A stretch of 64,000 nucleotides of DNA. Source: Euphorbia lathyris (lineage: Eukaryota; Streptophyta; Magnoliopsida; Malpighiales; Euphorbiaceae). Shown here piece after piece: positions 1-12,309 of this stretch. Under the pieces are notes generated by a model that searched no databases, was not told where the DNA came from, and saw only the letters and a program-made list of their open reading frames with translations. Numbering within the stretch: the stretch's first letter is position 1; each line of letters opens with the position of its first letter. Made by a program: the position numbers and the translations under genes. The stretch lies in assembly GCF_963576675.1 (NCBI RefSeq), contig NC_088918.1:64683001-64747000 (forward strand), given 5' to 3'.

Positions 1-1811
1 TCTTTCGGCTATTAACAACTTTTCATTTCTTCCAATTTATGGGATATATCTATTGGGGTTTTGTGTCCTATAGTCAATTGTTGCAGGATACAAACTTATT
101 GTAAATGAATTGTTCTTTATATCATTTGTTTTAATGAGATATATGTTTTATAACTATATAAAGGCAATCCCTTTTAAGCACTAAATAAAGTCTAATAAAA
201 GGAAATCCGTAAGTTTGTTTAAAGTGATTATAAAGTGTTCATACAAGCATGAAGTGAGACAAAACTTTATAATAAACTAATAAACTTAAAACCACCCCAA
301 GCCAAGTGATATGTTTAGGATTGATATATCACAGTTGAGACTTGTATGTAACAATGTCTTCTGTCAGACAGAAAGCTGATCTCACAAGCTTCATATATAT
401 AGATATCTGGACAGTTACATAGATCCGGTGAAACGTTGTTCATTAGGATTGGGGATCCGATTTGAGATAACATGATGGGAAGATTCATCCTTGTCAACTG
501 TTCATCTCATTGGTATTAATAGGTATAACTAATCCTCAGACTCAAAGGAATGTTAATTGGTCATCTTGAATTACTGAATGTGAGACTTTGATCCTGTGGT
601 CCCACGATCCTTAACAGAGATGACTCTGGAATGTTAATTGGTCATCTTGACTCTAAACCCTTGCAAAGTGATAGCTTAAGAGTAGAAATACAGATTTCAC
701 TTAACCTATCTTTTTGAGTTGACTCGGCCAATAACAAGTAAAACGAACGTCTTGCTATATGTGACTTGACATTACCCATAGTCATAAGATTCAGTTCAAG
801 GATGTAGTTGATAAATGATCGTATTATACCGTAACTAATACGGAAGGGTTAACGACAGAACCAACTTGTCTTCTTAACGGACTCTGGGGGAATGATTATG
901 GACTTGCCAATAACATACTCTGTACATCATTCCGTTATGCAAGGGATTAAATATAATTCTTGAAGAAATTAATTTAATAGGTTGCATACGGCCAGAAGTA
1001 GTAAGGACCTAATGGATCACACATAAGACTTGGAACCAAAAGAGAGATGGATATGATTAATAGATGGAAGCCCAATTGAGCCCAGTAAGGCCCAAATACA
1101 AGGAGGGGGCCGAAATTTATATGTATTAATAAGGAATTAATTTTATTCCATTAATCCTAATTTGATTAGGATTATGAATTAAATTAATTAAGAGATAATT
1201 TAATTAGGAGTTTTAATTAGATTAATATTCTCCTATTATTATCCAATTAGGTTATTTATTATTATCCTAAATATATTAGATATATAGTGAGATAATAATT
1301 AGGAATCCTTTTCCGAATTGGATTCCTATTAAGTAACCTATTCCTATCTAACTAGGGTTTAGATACAAGCTAATATATATACCCCTCCCTATAGTGAATT
1401 TCGACTAAGCCTACATCCCTCCCCTTAAGTGATTTTCGAAATTGCTTAATTAAGAGAGAAAAAGAATTCTATTCCCAAGTTCGTGGACAAGAATTCATTC
1501 GGCATTCCATCGATTGATTAATCTTATTCATCCCTCTTTCTCTTTGATCTTGTGTTGGTTTATTAGAGGCAATCTATTTTGGTTGCATCTCATAAGGGTT
1601 GATTTCATCTTAGCCTCACTGTATTAAACTTTGTGATTGGAATCTCGGAGAAGAATTGTGGGTGCTTCTTTAACAACGGTAGATTGTTCATCGAAAGGTA
1701 TTCCTTCTTATCCCTCTTTATATGAAATAACGATTAACGGATCCTATGGTTAAAAGAAAGTAGGCTAAAATTTATATTTCCGCTGCTATACCTTAGCCTT
1801 AATTTCCTTCA
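1..1811 (+). repeat. Copia element 1: LTR and adjoining sequence, 5' end not resolved
   Basis: The stretch ends in CA at 1811, directly before a tRNA-Met-type primer site, as the 5' LTR of a Ty1/copia element should. It holds a TATA-like site near 1371 and an AT-rich U5-like tail. I could not find the TG start, so the true LTR may begin inside this interval or before the window. A 23-bp sequence starting GGAATGTTAATTGG occurs twice (near 548 and 631). No coding region is credible here. LTR identity is inferred from the primer site and the gag gene downstream. Confidence 0.5.
1371..1381 (+). promoter_or_regulatory. Possible LTR TATA box
   Basis: TAATATATATA lies about 430 bases before the LTR end and is followed by a CT-rich stretch (CCCCTCCCT), a common arrangement at the U3/R boundary of plant LTRs. 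AT-rich DNA makes such matches frequent, so this is only a position-supported guess. Confidence 0.35.
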
Positions 1812-1812
1812 G

Positions 1813-1824
1813 TGGTATCAGAGC
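1813..1824 (+). other. Copia element 1 primer binding site
   Basis: TGGTATCAGAGC is complementary to the 3' end of plant initiator tRNA-Met, the usual primer of Ty1/copia reverse transcription. It starts one base after the CA that ends the LTR. Confidence 0.8.
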
Positions 1825-2139
1825 CATCGTTAAATCCGTTATTTCATATATGAAAATATAGAAGTTTTCAATAGGATTGAATAAATATTTATGGTTAGGA
1901 TTAATTGACAAATAGTATTGATTGATTAATTCTAAAGATAAATAAAGTTTCGATTAATTGTTAATTAAAACTGATTATGCTTATGTTCCTAATTATTTCG
2001 GTTGATAATCATTATAACAAAATCTATTAGTTTTATAGTTAGGTTGATAAAATTAGTTTTATTAATTCTAAATGATAAAACGGAAATCTATTGTAGATTA
2101 TCCTATTTCTGAAAACCGTTTTAAAATTGTTTTAGAACT

Positions 2140-2170
<31 letters not shown>

Positions 2171-2189
2171 TTATTATATAAAAAAATAT

Positions 2190-2365
2190 GACAGCAGCCC
2201 GAGTCGCGCCGAACGGCGCGACTGGCCGCTGTCACGCGGCTGCTGCCTCGTGGCAGCAGCCGCGTGCGGCGCACGGGCGCCGCTGCCGTAAGGCGGCAGC
2301 GCCCCGCGTGCCCTAAGGGCTGCTGCCGATCGGCAGCGGCCCGCCCTCGGGCCCGGCCCGATACC
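2190..2365 (+). other. GC-rich palindromic island in copia 1 leader
   Basis: A block made almost entirely of G and C sits in otherwise AT-rich leader between the primer site and gag, just after a TA-rich tract (2141-2177). It is full of short inverted repeats built on GCAGC/GCTGC and CGGC/GCCG, so a transcript could fold strongly. Open frames cross it on both strands but look like composition artefacts. It could be a structured packaging or translation-control leader, or captured sequence; the role is unknown. Confidence 0.6.
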
Positions 2366-3666
2366 CACTTGATTTTAAATAGGTTTAAAATCGTTTTATG
2401 TAAATATATGTTTCAGAAATTAATAGTTTTCTGTTTTGATTATCGAATGAATAATTCGTTTAAATGTTTATTTTTACCAATATGTAAATCAAAGTGTTAA
2501 ATGAATTAAAATCAAAATAAATGGGACGAGCATAATCAACGTTTTATATGGTTATATTAATCTAAGGATTAATATAAAGATACAAAACGATTAGAAGTAA
2601 AATTGGATGAAAGTTAATTTGACGAGTTAATGTGATTAACCTAAATATTACATAAGCCGGTTATGTAATCAACCAATTAAATTTATTTAATTGAGTCTAT
2701 GCATGTTTGGAGTTATGGACATATTTGGACCCTCTTTTAGTCTTTTGGTATTTTTGAAATAGGGCCTGCGCGTCCTGCCTTTCTACTATCTATTGTAATT
2801 TCTCCTCTCATCTAATTCCCTTCAATTCAGTTGAAGTTTTCTTATAGTAGTATAGAAATTAATATGTAATTTCAAGGCGCCAAGGAGAAGACGGAGGACC
2901 TAAAGAGAAATATGTAATAGTTAGTATTTCCTTAGGTTTGGCCTTTTTATTCCGTCTCTGGCTCGACGGAATAATTTAGATGATATGTCCATAACGCCAA
3001 TGTATGTGAATGTATGTATGTCTGATGTATGCTAAAGCAAATCAATACTAAGTTAGATTATGAGACTTAAATAAAATCCCTCATTAAAAAGTTAAGTAAA
3101 TAAGTAAGTTATTAAAATCGGTTGCCCCTCCCTAATATTATAATTCAGCCGGCAGTACTGGGGGCCTTTGGGTTGTTGAGTAAACTCAAGCTCGGGGTCT
3201 TATGGTAACACCTGAATTATCGAAAATCATTTTTTCATGAATATGGGGTAATACTTAAATTAGATTATGATAATTGGATAAGTAAACTCATGTTGTCATA
3301 AACTTATGGGCAAAACGGTTGGGATTAATATGAATAGCATATTAGTTACTAATGTGGTTAGTAACCCAATAACCTAGGAATCACACTAAAGATGTGATTG
3401 ATTGTATGAATCTACCTAATGAATGAGACTAGCTTGTTGAGTAAACTCAAGGCGAAATCTCATGAGTTAGGATCCTAGCTCACTAAAGGATTTGTGAAAT
3501 TCTTCGAATTAATATGGAGGGTTATTAATTTGGCAAAATAGTGGGAGCAATCTGAAATAAATTAAAAGGCCTATAATTTTAGATTGTTAAACTTTAAAGC
3601 AAATGAATGACATACGTTTACTCTTTCTCACTCTCAGGTTTTGTTTAAACACACACTCTTAAAATC

Positions 3667-4710
3667 ATGACTAAAACCAATCTGCAAAACATCCTTACCG
3701 ATAACAAATTGAATGGTTCAAACTTCACCGACTGGTTTCGTAACCTCAAAATTGTTTTGAAGTTCGAGAAAATTGGGTATGTACTTGATACATCGATACC
3801 CCCTGTCCCTGAAGATGATGCTCCCATCGAGGAAATTGATGCTTATCAGAAGCACAAGGCTGATGATGATCATGCCGCTTGCATCATTCTTGCATCGATG
3901 ACATCGGAATTACAAAGGCAATATGAGGAGATGAATGCATATTCCATCATCATGCACCTAAAGGAATTGTTTGGGAAACAAACCAGGTGCGAACGCTACG
4001 AAATATCAAAACTGTTATATCGTTGCAGGATGCAAGAGGGCACATCTGTCATGACACATTGTGTCAAGATGATAGGCTATATTACCAAACTTTCTAGTAT
4101 TGGATTTGTGATGGACAACGAATTAAGTACCGACTTGGTTCTTCAGTCCCTCCCAGAGAGTTATTCACAGTTCATCATGAACTACCAAATGAATGACTTG
4201 CAAACCTCTCTTGAAGAGCTTGCAAACATGCTCAAATCAGTTGAGCCCAATATGAAGAAAGACAAGGCCATACCGGCTCTTGTAATCGAGGGATCGAGGA
4301 AAAGAAAAGGGAACTTTCCCAATTCTAAACATCCCAAGAAAGGTAAGAAAGATGTGTCCAAGGGAAAGGAAGTTAAGAAGCCCAAATGAGAGTGCCACTT
4401 CTGTGGTAAAGACGGGCATTGGAAGAGAAACTGCAAGGAGTATCTAGCCACCCTCAAGAAGGGAAAAGGCGGTGCTTCTTCGTCTGGTATGTTCTATATT
4501 GAAATAAATACGGTTTCATTGTCTGAATCTTGGGTACTTGATACCGGATGTGGATCTCATATTTGTACAAATATGCAGGAGCTAAAACAGACTAAGGAAC
4601 TAAAGAAAGGAAGCATAAACTTGCGAGTGGGAAATGGAGCAAGAGTTGCCGCCCTCGCAATTGGAGATTATGTTTTACTTTTGCCCTCTGGGCTTGTAAT
4701 AGAATTAAGG
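3667..4710 (+). pseudogene. Copia element 1 gag and protease, truncated
   Basis: The frame opens at an ATG with a copia gag (UBN2-type) protein of 240 residues containing the early LNGSNFTDW motif. A TGA at 4387-4389 interrupts it. Straight after, in the same frame, comes a CCHC zinc knuckle (CHFCGKDGHWKRNC) and then an aspartic protease start with the active-site motif DTG (LDTGCGSH). Homology stops near 4710, where unrelated repeat DNA begins, so integrase, reverse transcriptase and RNase H are missing. The gap of about 1.8 kb between primer site and gag is long for copia. The element cannot move by itself. Confidence 0.85.
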
Positions 4711-6498
4711 AAAAGGATTGAAAAAATCCCTCTTGGGTCTCCCGTGCCGTTATAGAAACTTTGCGAGATAAATTGTTTTTATTTTAGCTAATGTGGGTAA
4801 ATTAAAGATGAGAAAATAAAGGAATTTAAAGTGCGAAATTGGCACGAGATTTGATGAAAATTGATATTTTATTGATTGAATAAGTGTTTGATACATGAAA
4901 TTAGAAATGAATTACAATTGAAGAACTTCTATACTAAACATATAGCTAATTCAATTGAATTGGAAAGGCAAATCAAATACAAAGAATTGAAATGCGATAA
5001 AATAAAAATTGGAATTCAACAACAAACTCGGAGCCACAATAGCTATCTCGAATTGATGTTGAATTTTGGTGTCGGCGTGAGGTCCTTGGAGAGCTGCAAT
5101 CGGTCGGGCCCGTACGGTATGTGCTTGGTGCAATGGCAAAACGTTAGTAGGCAAATGGGGCAGATTTAGACCTTAACTTCGGGAGGCTGGTTTGGGTGCT
5201 TACGAACACGGAATTGGACGATTAAGTAGGCTAAATTTAACTTCAGGAATTGAGGAACAATTTTGTATAAGGGATCGAAGGCTAAAACGAATTCTAAATG
5301 GACGGAATCTGGCTTTGAAAATGACTGGACGAATCTGGAAAATTCTGGACAGAATAGCTAAAAGAATTTGGGGTGCAAAGATTAATTTGTAAATGGAGTT
5401 TCTGGACACGGAATTGAGTGAATCAAAAGGCTAGATCGAAATTCAGGACGTCAGGAACAACTTTGTCGAAGGGATTGAAAGCAAAAAATGACTTTAAACG
5501 GACGAAAACCGGCTTTGAAAAAGGTTGGGCGAATCTGGAAAATTACATCAGAAATGAAATTCTAATTGGAAAATTGAGCAGAGTAACAACTTAGGAATGC
5601 TAAATTGAATTGAAAACTTGGAAGGAAGACTATTGAAAACTGAATTTAAGCTGAAGAGAGCTAAAAAGGGAATCGAAGCTAGGAAAAATAAAGAACTAAA
5701 AGAAGAACTTGAAGAAGAACTTAAGAACTTTGAAGAACTCAAACTAAGAACTAGAGAGAATTGGAAGGGACCTTTAGAGAGAGATTTGTGTTTGTGTTGG
5801 ATGTGATTTTTAATGAAGGGGAGAGGGTCTATTTATAGTATTTTGGAGTGGCCTTTTGGTAATTATTGAGTGGTGTAAGGGTATTTTGGTCTTTTCATCA
5901 TTAACTAATTAAACTAATTAACTAATTTCCACCAACTACCAATGCCACATCATCCCACTACCTCAACTTCCACAAACTACTGTTGACTCTTTCCAACTGC
6001 TACCGGAAGAGAAGACACGCCCCGCGTAAGTCCTGACACGCCCTGCGTGGTTTCGCTTCTGGACCTGACTTCGCTGGCTGCTTGACACACGCCCCGCGTC
6101 TTGGCTGATGCGCCCTGCGTGTTGTGGTTCCTGGAACTTGTGCGTTCCATTGATGCTTTTTACGTGCGGCGCCTCTGGTGTCACGTCCCGCGTAAAGGAT
6201 GCGCCCTGCGTACGGAGAGGAACGCCCTGCGTCTTGGAGCTTCTGAAACTAGTGGTTTTCGTGGATGATTTTACGCGTGGCGCCTCTGGTGGAACGCCCC
6301 GCGTCTTGGCATTTCTGAAGCTGAATGTCTTCGGAAGTGGTATACGCCCCGCGTATAAAAATATACGCCTCGCGTGAATTTATTAATGTATACTTTTTAT
6401 TTTTATTATTTTCCAGATAAAATGTAAACTATATCCTAAAATTAAACCCAAGCTTTCTATATAAATGAAAATAAAATTTATTTTATTTTGGGCCAACA
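4711..6498. repeat. LTR-like repeat of unknown family abutting copia 1
   Basis: This block starts where copia protease homology stops and ends at 6498 in CCAACA, which reads TGTTGG on the minus strand, a common LTR terminus. On the plus strand it has a TATA-like site (TCTATTTATAG near 5828) in a setting seen in gypsy LTRs. It carries many ACGCCCCGCGT motifs near its right end. I found no primer site, coding domain or target duplication, so orientation and class stay open. It may be a solo LTR that replaced the rest of the copia element. Confidence 0.35.
6010..6378. repeat. Cluster of near-palindromic ACGCCCCGCGT motifs
   Basis: About ten copies of ACGCC(C/T)(C/T)GCGT or a one-base variant, plus two diverged forms with GGCGCC, lie in 370 bases with irregular spacing of roughly 15 to 50 bases. 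The half-sites ACGC and GCGT are inverse complements, so each copy is a short interrupted palindrome. The pattern looks more like a binding-site array than a simple tandem repeat. Confidence 0.7.
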
Positions 6499-7982
6499 GT
6501 ATGAAAGATAAATTTCACTATACATCGGAAACAATACACCCGACCAACATGAATATGAGATTATGATGCATGCACAATTAATGAGTTTATTTTGTACTTA
6601 AAAAACACAAAACAAAAGATGGGTACATAATTAATAGGCTTAAAACAGTATTAATAATGTTTGGGCCTATCCAAAATATAAATCTTTGTTTATCGATTTA
6701 TTATTCGTTAACACTTGCTTCTTGACATATTCAAAATGTTGATATTTTCTTTTTGATCTATTATTTTGTAACATTTATCATTGACTTATTAAAATTGATG
6801 AAATCCCAACTAGATGGTAAGTTAATAGTTCTAGTGAAACTTTAACCTACCTAATAAAAATCGATCCATAAAAATGTATTGGAGATGTTTTATTTAAAAA
6901 AAATGATAATTCATCATCCATATTCGTACCAATTTTGTTAGGTTAAAGGGAAATAATGTCAGGAGACATGTAACAATATTTATAATATGTGATGGAGCTA
7001 ATAATGCTTTAAACCTAATTAATTAATAAACCAATGCGTTTTGTTGAAATCAACTATTTATATATATTATAATATTAACATGATGACAAAAGTCAATAAA
7101 TTCTAGATATGTAAATAAGCACACAAAATACGTACCGAACTCTCACATTCACTAAACACATTAGATCCCCTCTCTAAAGGTGCGATTCCTTCTTAAATAG
7201 CATACTGTTATCTTAAACTATTTAGCAAGTTTGTGAGCATGCACACGCTTCTCCTATTTTTGAACAGGTTAAGAATCCACATTTCTATTTAAAGGATTTC
7301 ACTCCTTTGAAAATCCACATATTATTCATTACATCGATAGTCTCTCGTTCGCAGGGACTCAACAACAATTTTATCTTTGACCAGATTTTTTTTGAATTTA
7401 TCTGAATCTTCTAGAGTTTCCCTTAAATTACCACAAAATATTTTGTTTGAATTTAATGACGTAATAACGTGATATTAATGGTGAATCAAATATAAAGGAT
7501 ATATTTAGCACGTCCTTAAAAGTTAATGAGTTTATTATATGTATACTTTTAATTGAAAAACAAAAGATGTGTACGTAGTTTACCTAATCAATATTTATTG
7601 TGTAGTTTGTAGATATAGATATGGAAATGTATAATTAAGATCCAAAACAGAATTAGTCATATAAATAGTAATTAAGGACAAGGACTAGTAAGTAATTGGT
7701 TTCTGATTGTATTAAACTTTACATAATAATAAGCTGTTTTGATCAATTTTGAGAAAGACAAACAAATGAGAAGAATTTAATTTGGAAATTTTTTCATTGA
7801 TGAAGTGATTTTAGTTGAAAGTGAAAAATCAAAACTTTTCATTGTGAAACTAATCCCAACTCATACAATCTGCAGGAGTTTCCTAAACAAACAAACATGC
7901 TAAGATTTCCACATTTTTGTTGTTTTTATGAATCATATTTTCTAGGAGCTATGTTCAAAGGTTTGAGTATCCGTTTAGACTA
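6499..7982. other. AT-rich stretch, no feature recognised
   Basis: No coding frame, terminal repeat or conserved domain stands out. It is probably decayed intergenic or old repeat DNA. Confidence 0.5.
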
Positions 7983-8437
7983 GGAAAAAAAAAACCCTCA
8001 ACTTTACATGTTTTAAAGATCAAATCCTTATCAATTATTTTTTCATATTGAATTTAATTATTTATTTTATTATGGATTTGACTTTTCTGTCGAGTTTGAG
8101 CGGCATGTATCGTTAGGTGGATTCAGCTTATTGACGTGAACAAATAAAAATAAGAGTTTATTAACTAGGATAAATAAAGAGTAAAAAGTAATACATAAAT
8201 TAATTTCCAGTGGATTCTTCCAAATTCGATATTTTTCTCTCCCATATTGTGATTTTCAGCATTAGAATCGCTAAATCAATATTCTTCTCTCCCAAACTCG
8301 ATAGAAAAATTAAATAAGGGTCAAATTCTTAACAAAATCAATGATCAATGATTCAATATGAAAAAATAATTGATCAGCTGTTTTTAAAACAGCTAAAGTT
8401 TATGAGCTTAATTATATTTTTTTTTTTTTTGCTTTTA
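7983..8437. repeat. MITE-like copy related to 10045-10416
   Basis: The left side contains CTCAACTTTACATGTTTTAA and a stretch ATTATTTTTTCATATTGAAT that recur in the element at 10045-10416. The right side ends in a GAGCTTAATTATA-type sequence matching the right end of that element. The two copies differ by several indels. The family is unclear and the ends are approximate. Confidence 0.45.
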
Positions 8438-9323
8438 GACTATGTCCACTACATCGGGTTTGACTAAACAAAATTGATATTCAGATTTGAAAAATTATTT
8501 ACAATTATGTCAAGTATTAATTTAAATAATACCAAACTAAAAAAATAATTGGTTTCCATATATTTTAAGAACCATATCGTATAAATTATGAGTCTAAAAT
8601 ATATTTCTTAGAGTTTAAAATTTATGAATTAAGGTCTAAAATTTATAAATCATGACATAAAATCATATTTTATTAAAGATATATAGAAAATAATGACATA
8701 TTGAGAATTAAGTTTTATGATATGATTTAATTGCAATTTTATAATCACATATGATTTTCATGTAAATAACCCTTTTATTTTTAGAGTATGTTTAATTTAT
8801 GATGGATATGGATCGAACTGAAACCGAAGAAGATCAACCACAATGAAGTTGAATGGAAAAGGTCAGGTGAGGGGAAGTCGAAGTGGAAGTAGCGGGAAGT
8901 AAGAAATGAACCTTCAAACACAGATAAGGGTAATGCATTCCAAAATGTGTGAAAGTATCTAATTAGGTAAAATGGAAGCAAGGTGGGTTAGATATGTAAA
9001 TTGGGGTTCTTGATTGGGTTAGATTAGTAATTATCCCAAAATAGTATTAGCTTAAATTGGATTTAAATTCATTAATTTTTATAGATCAGATTAATGGGTT
9101 CGAGGTTGTTTAGGTACTCGTGAGATGACATTTCAATTAAAGTATATTGCATACACTATATCTCAAACTCACAATCTCTAGTTTAATCGTTGCCCTAGTC
9201 ATCTATTTACACTTTTAACCTTCGTTAATTCTAATGAATTTTATTTCATTAAAGTTCCTTTAGCATAATACCAAGCATCATGACTTCTTCCTCTGATCAT
9301 CTCGTCATAGTCTTTCTCGTTCT
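8438..9323. other. AT-rich stretch, no feature recognised
   Basis: A short minus-strand open frame near 8781-8981 has no domain and no neighbours that support it. Nothing else was identified. Confidence 0.45.
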
Positions 9324-9548
9324 CTTCTGATCTGGGCCGTTCCTGGCCTTTTAGAGGCCCGGGGCGAGATGATAATTTAGGCCCCTATATATACATTTTA
9401 ATTTTTTTTAAGTTGTACGCTAGATGATTTTTTTTTTATTATTACAGGGATAAAGTACAAATTTGAACATATGGTTATTAGGAGAGAGTAATTAGCATTC
9501 ATGCATAAAATAGTGCAATTTTAAACCTAACATTTACCAATTGGTATA

Positions 9549-9723
9549 CAGTAAAAACTCTATAAATTAATACTCGATAAATTAATAAACTCTTTAAAAT
9601 AATAATTTCTTCTGGTCCCGACTTGGGCCAGTTCAAAAAATGATCAATTTTAATTAATTAATAACTCTCTAAATTAATAAAATTCCATGGTCCCAATATT
9701 ATTAATTTATAGAGGTTTTACTG
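9549..9723. mobile_element. Emigrant-type MITE (pogo/mariner-like), 175 bp
   Basis: The left end reads CAGTAAAAACTCTATAAATT and the right end, on the minus strand, CAGTAAAACCTCTATAAATT, so the terminal repeats differ by one base over 20. It is flanked by TA dinucleotides (9547-9548 and 9724-9725). Both the terminal sequence and TA target match the Emigrant MITE family known from Arabidopsis. It lies inside the hAT element and so inserted later. Confidence 0.85.
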
Positions 9724-10044
9724 TAGTTTCAAGCTTAATTTACGAAAATGAGGTTTTTTATGTGTATTTTCTTGTTCTATCCTCGCTCTAACCCCCACCG
9801 TTCTGGTCACTCAATATGATTTGAACTTGCACATTTCATGTTAATGAAAAAAAAAACTCATTTTTAATCTACTAGACTTGAAATTGCACCAACTCGTAAA
9901 TGTTATCTAAAATTGTAATATTTTCTACATAAAAACTAAATTAGTAGTGCATTAGTAGCGACTATACTAACTAGAATTATTTATGTACTAAAATAACAAG
10001 TATCTATATCATGTAAAATTGAAAAAAGTAAATAAATATAGGCA

Positions 10045-10416
10045 GAAAGCATAATTAAGCCCCTGAACTTTACATGTTTTAAGGATCAGGCCTCTGATCG
10101 ATTATTTTTTCACATTGAATATGTATATTGACAATTAAATTTAAGAAAAAAAATTAAAATGTGATATTAAAAAAAATTTGGAAAAAATTAAATAGTTATT
10201 TTTCTTATTACATAAATGATAATTTTTATTTTTATTTGTCCATGTCAACAAGGCAAATCGCCTTAACGATGTATGTAGTCCAAACTTGACGAAAAATTAA
10301 ATAAGGGTATAATCCATAATAGAATCAAAGATCAAGGATCCAATGTAGAAAAATAAATGAGTCAGATGCTCCATCCTTCCAATAGCTAGAGTTAAGAGTT
10401 TAATTATGCTTTTTGC
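10045..10416. mobile_element. MITE with AAAGCATAATTAA terminal repeats
   Basis: The left end AAAGCATAATTAAGC and the right end TTTAATTATGCTTT are inverse complements with one or two mismatches. No target duplication was clear. It shares sequence with 7983-8437, so it is a dispersed family. It lies inside the hAT element. Confidence 0.5.
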
Positions 10417-10431
10417 TTTAAATATATATTA

Positions 10432-10560
10432 TTTTTCATATTGAATATGTATATTGACAGTTAAATTTAAGAAAGAAAAATTGAAATGTGATAATAAAAA
10501 AAATTTTGGAAAAAAATTAAATAGTTATTTTTCTTATTACATAAATGATAATTTTGATTT
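10432..10560. repeat. Duplicate of about 10105-10232 in direct orientation
   Basis: A segment starting CATATTGAATATGTATATTG and ending near ACATAAATGATAATTTT appears twice about 330 bases apart with few differences. The second copy sits just outside the right end of the 10045-10416 MITE, suggesting a local duplication or a second partial insertion. Confidence 0.5.
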
Positions 10561-10815
10561 AAGGAAAAAAAATGACAGTGATAAAATGGGGTGGGAAGGA
10601 AAAAAAATATTTTTGATAATAATAAAAATGGGGAGTAGGTGATTCAAACCTCCAACCACAAGCTAAATTAGTATCACAAGCCACTTGCTTATACCAACTG
10701 AACTAATCTCGTTTTTACATGTACAGTATAAAAACATTTTTTTGGGCCCCTTAATATTATGGCCCCTGGGCGGGCGCCCCTCATTTCAAGGCCCAGGGCC
10801 GACCCTGCTTCTGAT

Positions 10816-12300
10816 CATCCCATCATTATTTTTCTTTTTCTCTTTCTCTTTCAATCATCCTATCATCTGCAAATTAAATTTTATTACTTTGGTCATCGTT
10901 TTGCTTGTAGAACATCAACCTCTATCAAAAAGTAACTGAAAAGCAAGTGGTGCAACTACCTCATTATTACACGCGTTAAGAGATAACAATAAAAGCTCTA
11001 TTTGAATAGGATAGATGTAGAAACTCCTTATAATGTTCCCCTTTTATCGAATTCGACTTAAATAACAAAATTTGAAAGTTGAATCTAGAATTATTTTTGT
11101 AGTTAATTTAAGGGCTTATTTGAGACAACCCTTCAATCTCTTGATTAAGGGGTTGTTGAGAGAGAATTCTTCAATCTCTTTTAACCTTTGTTTGATGAAA
11201 ATACATTTTGCTTTTTTTTCATTCATTGTAGAATATATATGCACTCCCGTTAATAGTTATTATTATTGCACATTAATTGAGTGAAGTTGGTTTAAATGAC
11301 TCATTATGGAGAGTCTATTTTGGATTTAGTCCATGATTGCTCTTTCTATGATAGTGTTGTTTTGTTTATCCTATATATATATGTTTCTATACATCTCAAT
11401 TCTCAACTAGAGGTAAGCATGGAAAAGACAAGACTAGTATGTATATAAAATTTATCCTCTAAAAGACAAGATTTGGTGTGAAGCAACAATGGCTAAAGCT
11501 TTATTGCTAAATGGTAGGAATCACATCATCGGCTATATATTTGGCACATATATTAAAATGCTTGTTGTATTCAACCTATCTGGATAAATTATACCCATAG
11601 TCACGAGACTTTACTCACTTTCACGGTATGATCACTAAATTTTAAAACTTAACATAAAAGTCATTTAATTTTATACATTTTTTACTTAGTACAAACGGTT
11701 AACAATAACAACAATAATTATTAGTTAACCACTGAACCAAACAGCAGATAATTTACTTAGTTTCCAGCTCTTTACTGTTGGAAAATCGTAATGCAATAAA
11801 TTTTCTAATCTTGCTGGATTTCGAACTCTTTAATTTCTTTTAATAATTTGTATCAATTAATTATAATGAATTTATTGTTGTGTTAGATCTGAAATGCAAA
11901 CTCCAACAACTTGTACATCAAATATGATAAAATGTAATTTAAGAAGTTGACCCTTTCATATATATGCTGAAAGTTTCTTTTCTTTCATTGATCTCTCGCT
12001 GAATCATATAAAATACCAACTATATATTAATCCACCAAAAAATTTAAAATACTTCCAAAATTTCGTATAGTTAAATAAAATTATAAACTTTAAAATATAA
12101 ATTATAAATCACGCAATATAAAATATAAACTCTAAAATGTGTAACATTACATCAAATATTTATTGGCTTTGACCAAGACAAAACATATCAAAATAATAAT
12201 AATCTCGATTTGAAGTTTATAATCGAATGTTGTAATGCGGAATACTAAATGACTGGCATAAGATAGGAGGATGGATGAGTATGGTAATGTAAACTATCAG
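10816..12300. other. AT-rich intergenic stretch
   Basis: No gene is supported. Near 11585 there is a sequence of the type AAATTATACCCATAGTCACG that resembles the end of a MULE-like MITE, but no partner end was found. The rest shows only scattered A/T runs. Confidence 0.4.
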
Positions 12301-12309
12301 CTGTGGAAC

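Larger units (their letters stand above)
9332..10807. mobile_element. Non-autonomous hAT-type element, 1476 bp
   Basis: The ends are imperfect inverted repeats: CTGGGCCGTTCCTGGCC at left and, on the minus strand, CAGGGTCGGCCCTGGG at right, both rich in GGGCC and CCTGG. They are flanked by a perfect 8-bp direct repeat, CTTCTGAT (9324-9331 and 10808-10815), the target duplication size of hAT transposons. No transposase remains; the interior holds an Emigrant-type MITE, another MITE and a duplicated AT-rich segment. Confidence 0.8.

Noticed and set aside
2174..2500. Open frames on both strands over the GC-rich island
   Set aside because: Stop codons are rare in such GC-rich DNA; the residues are mostly A, R, G and P with no domain.
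5618..5806. Lysine- and glutamate-rich 62-residue frame
   Set aside because: Likely GAA-rich LTR-like sequence; there is no domain, and the neighbouring sequence is repeat.
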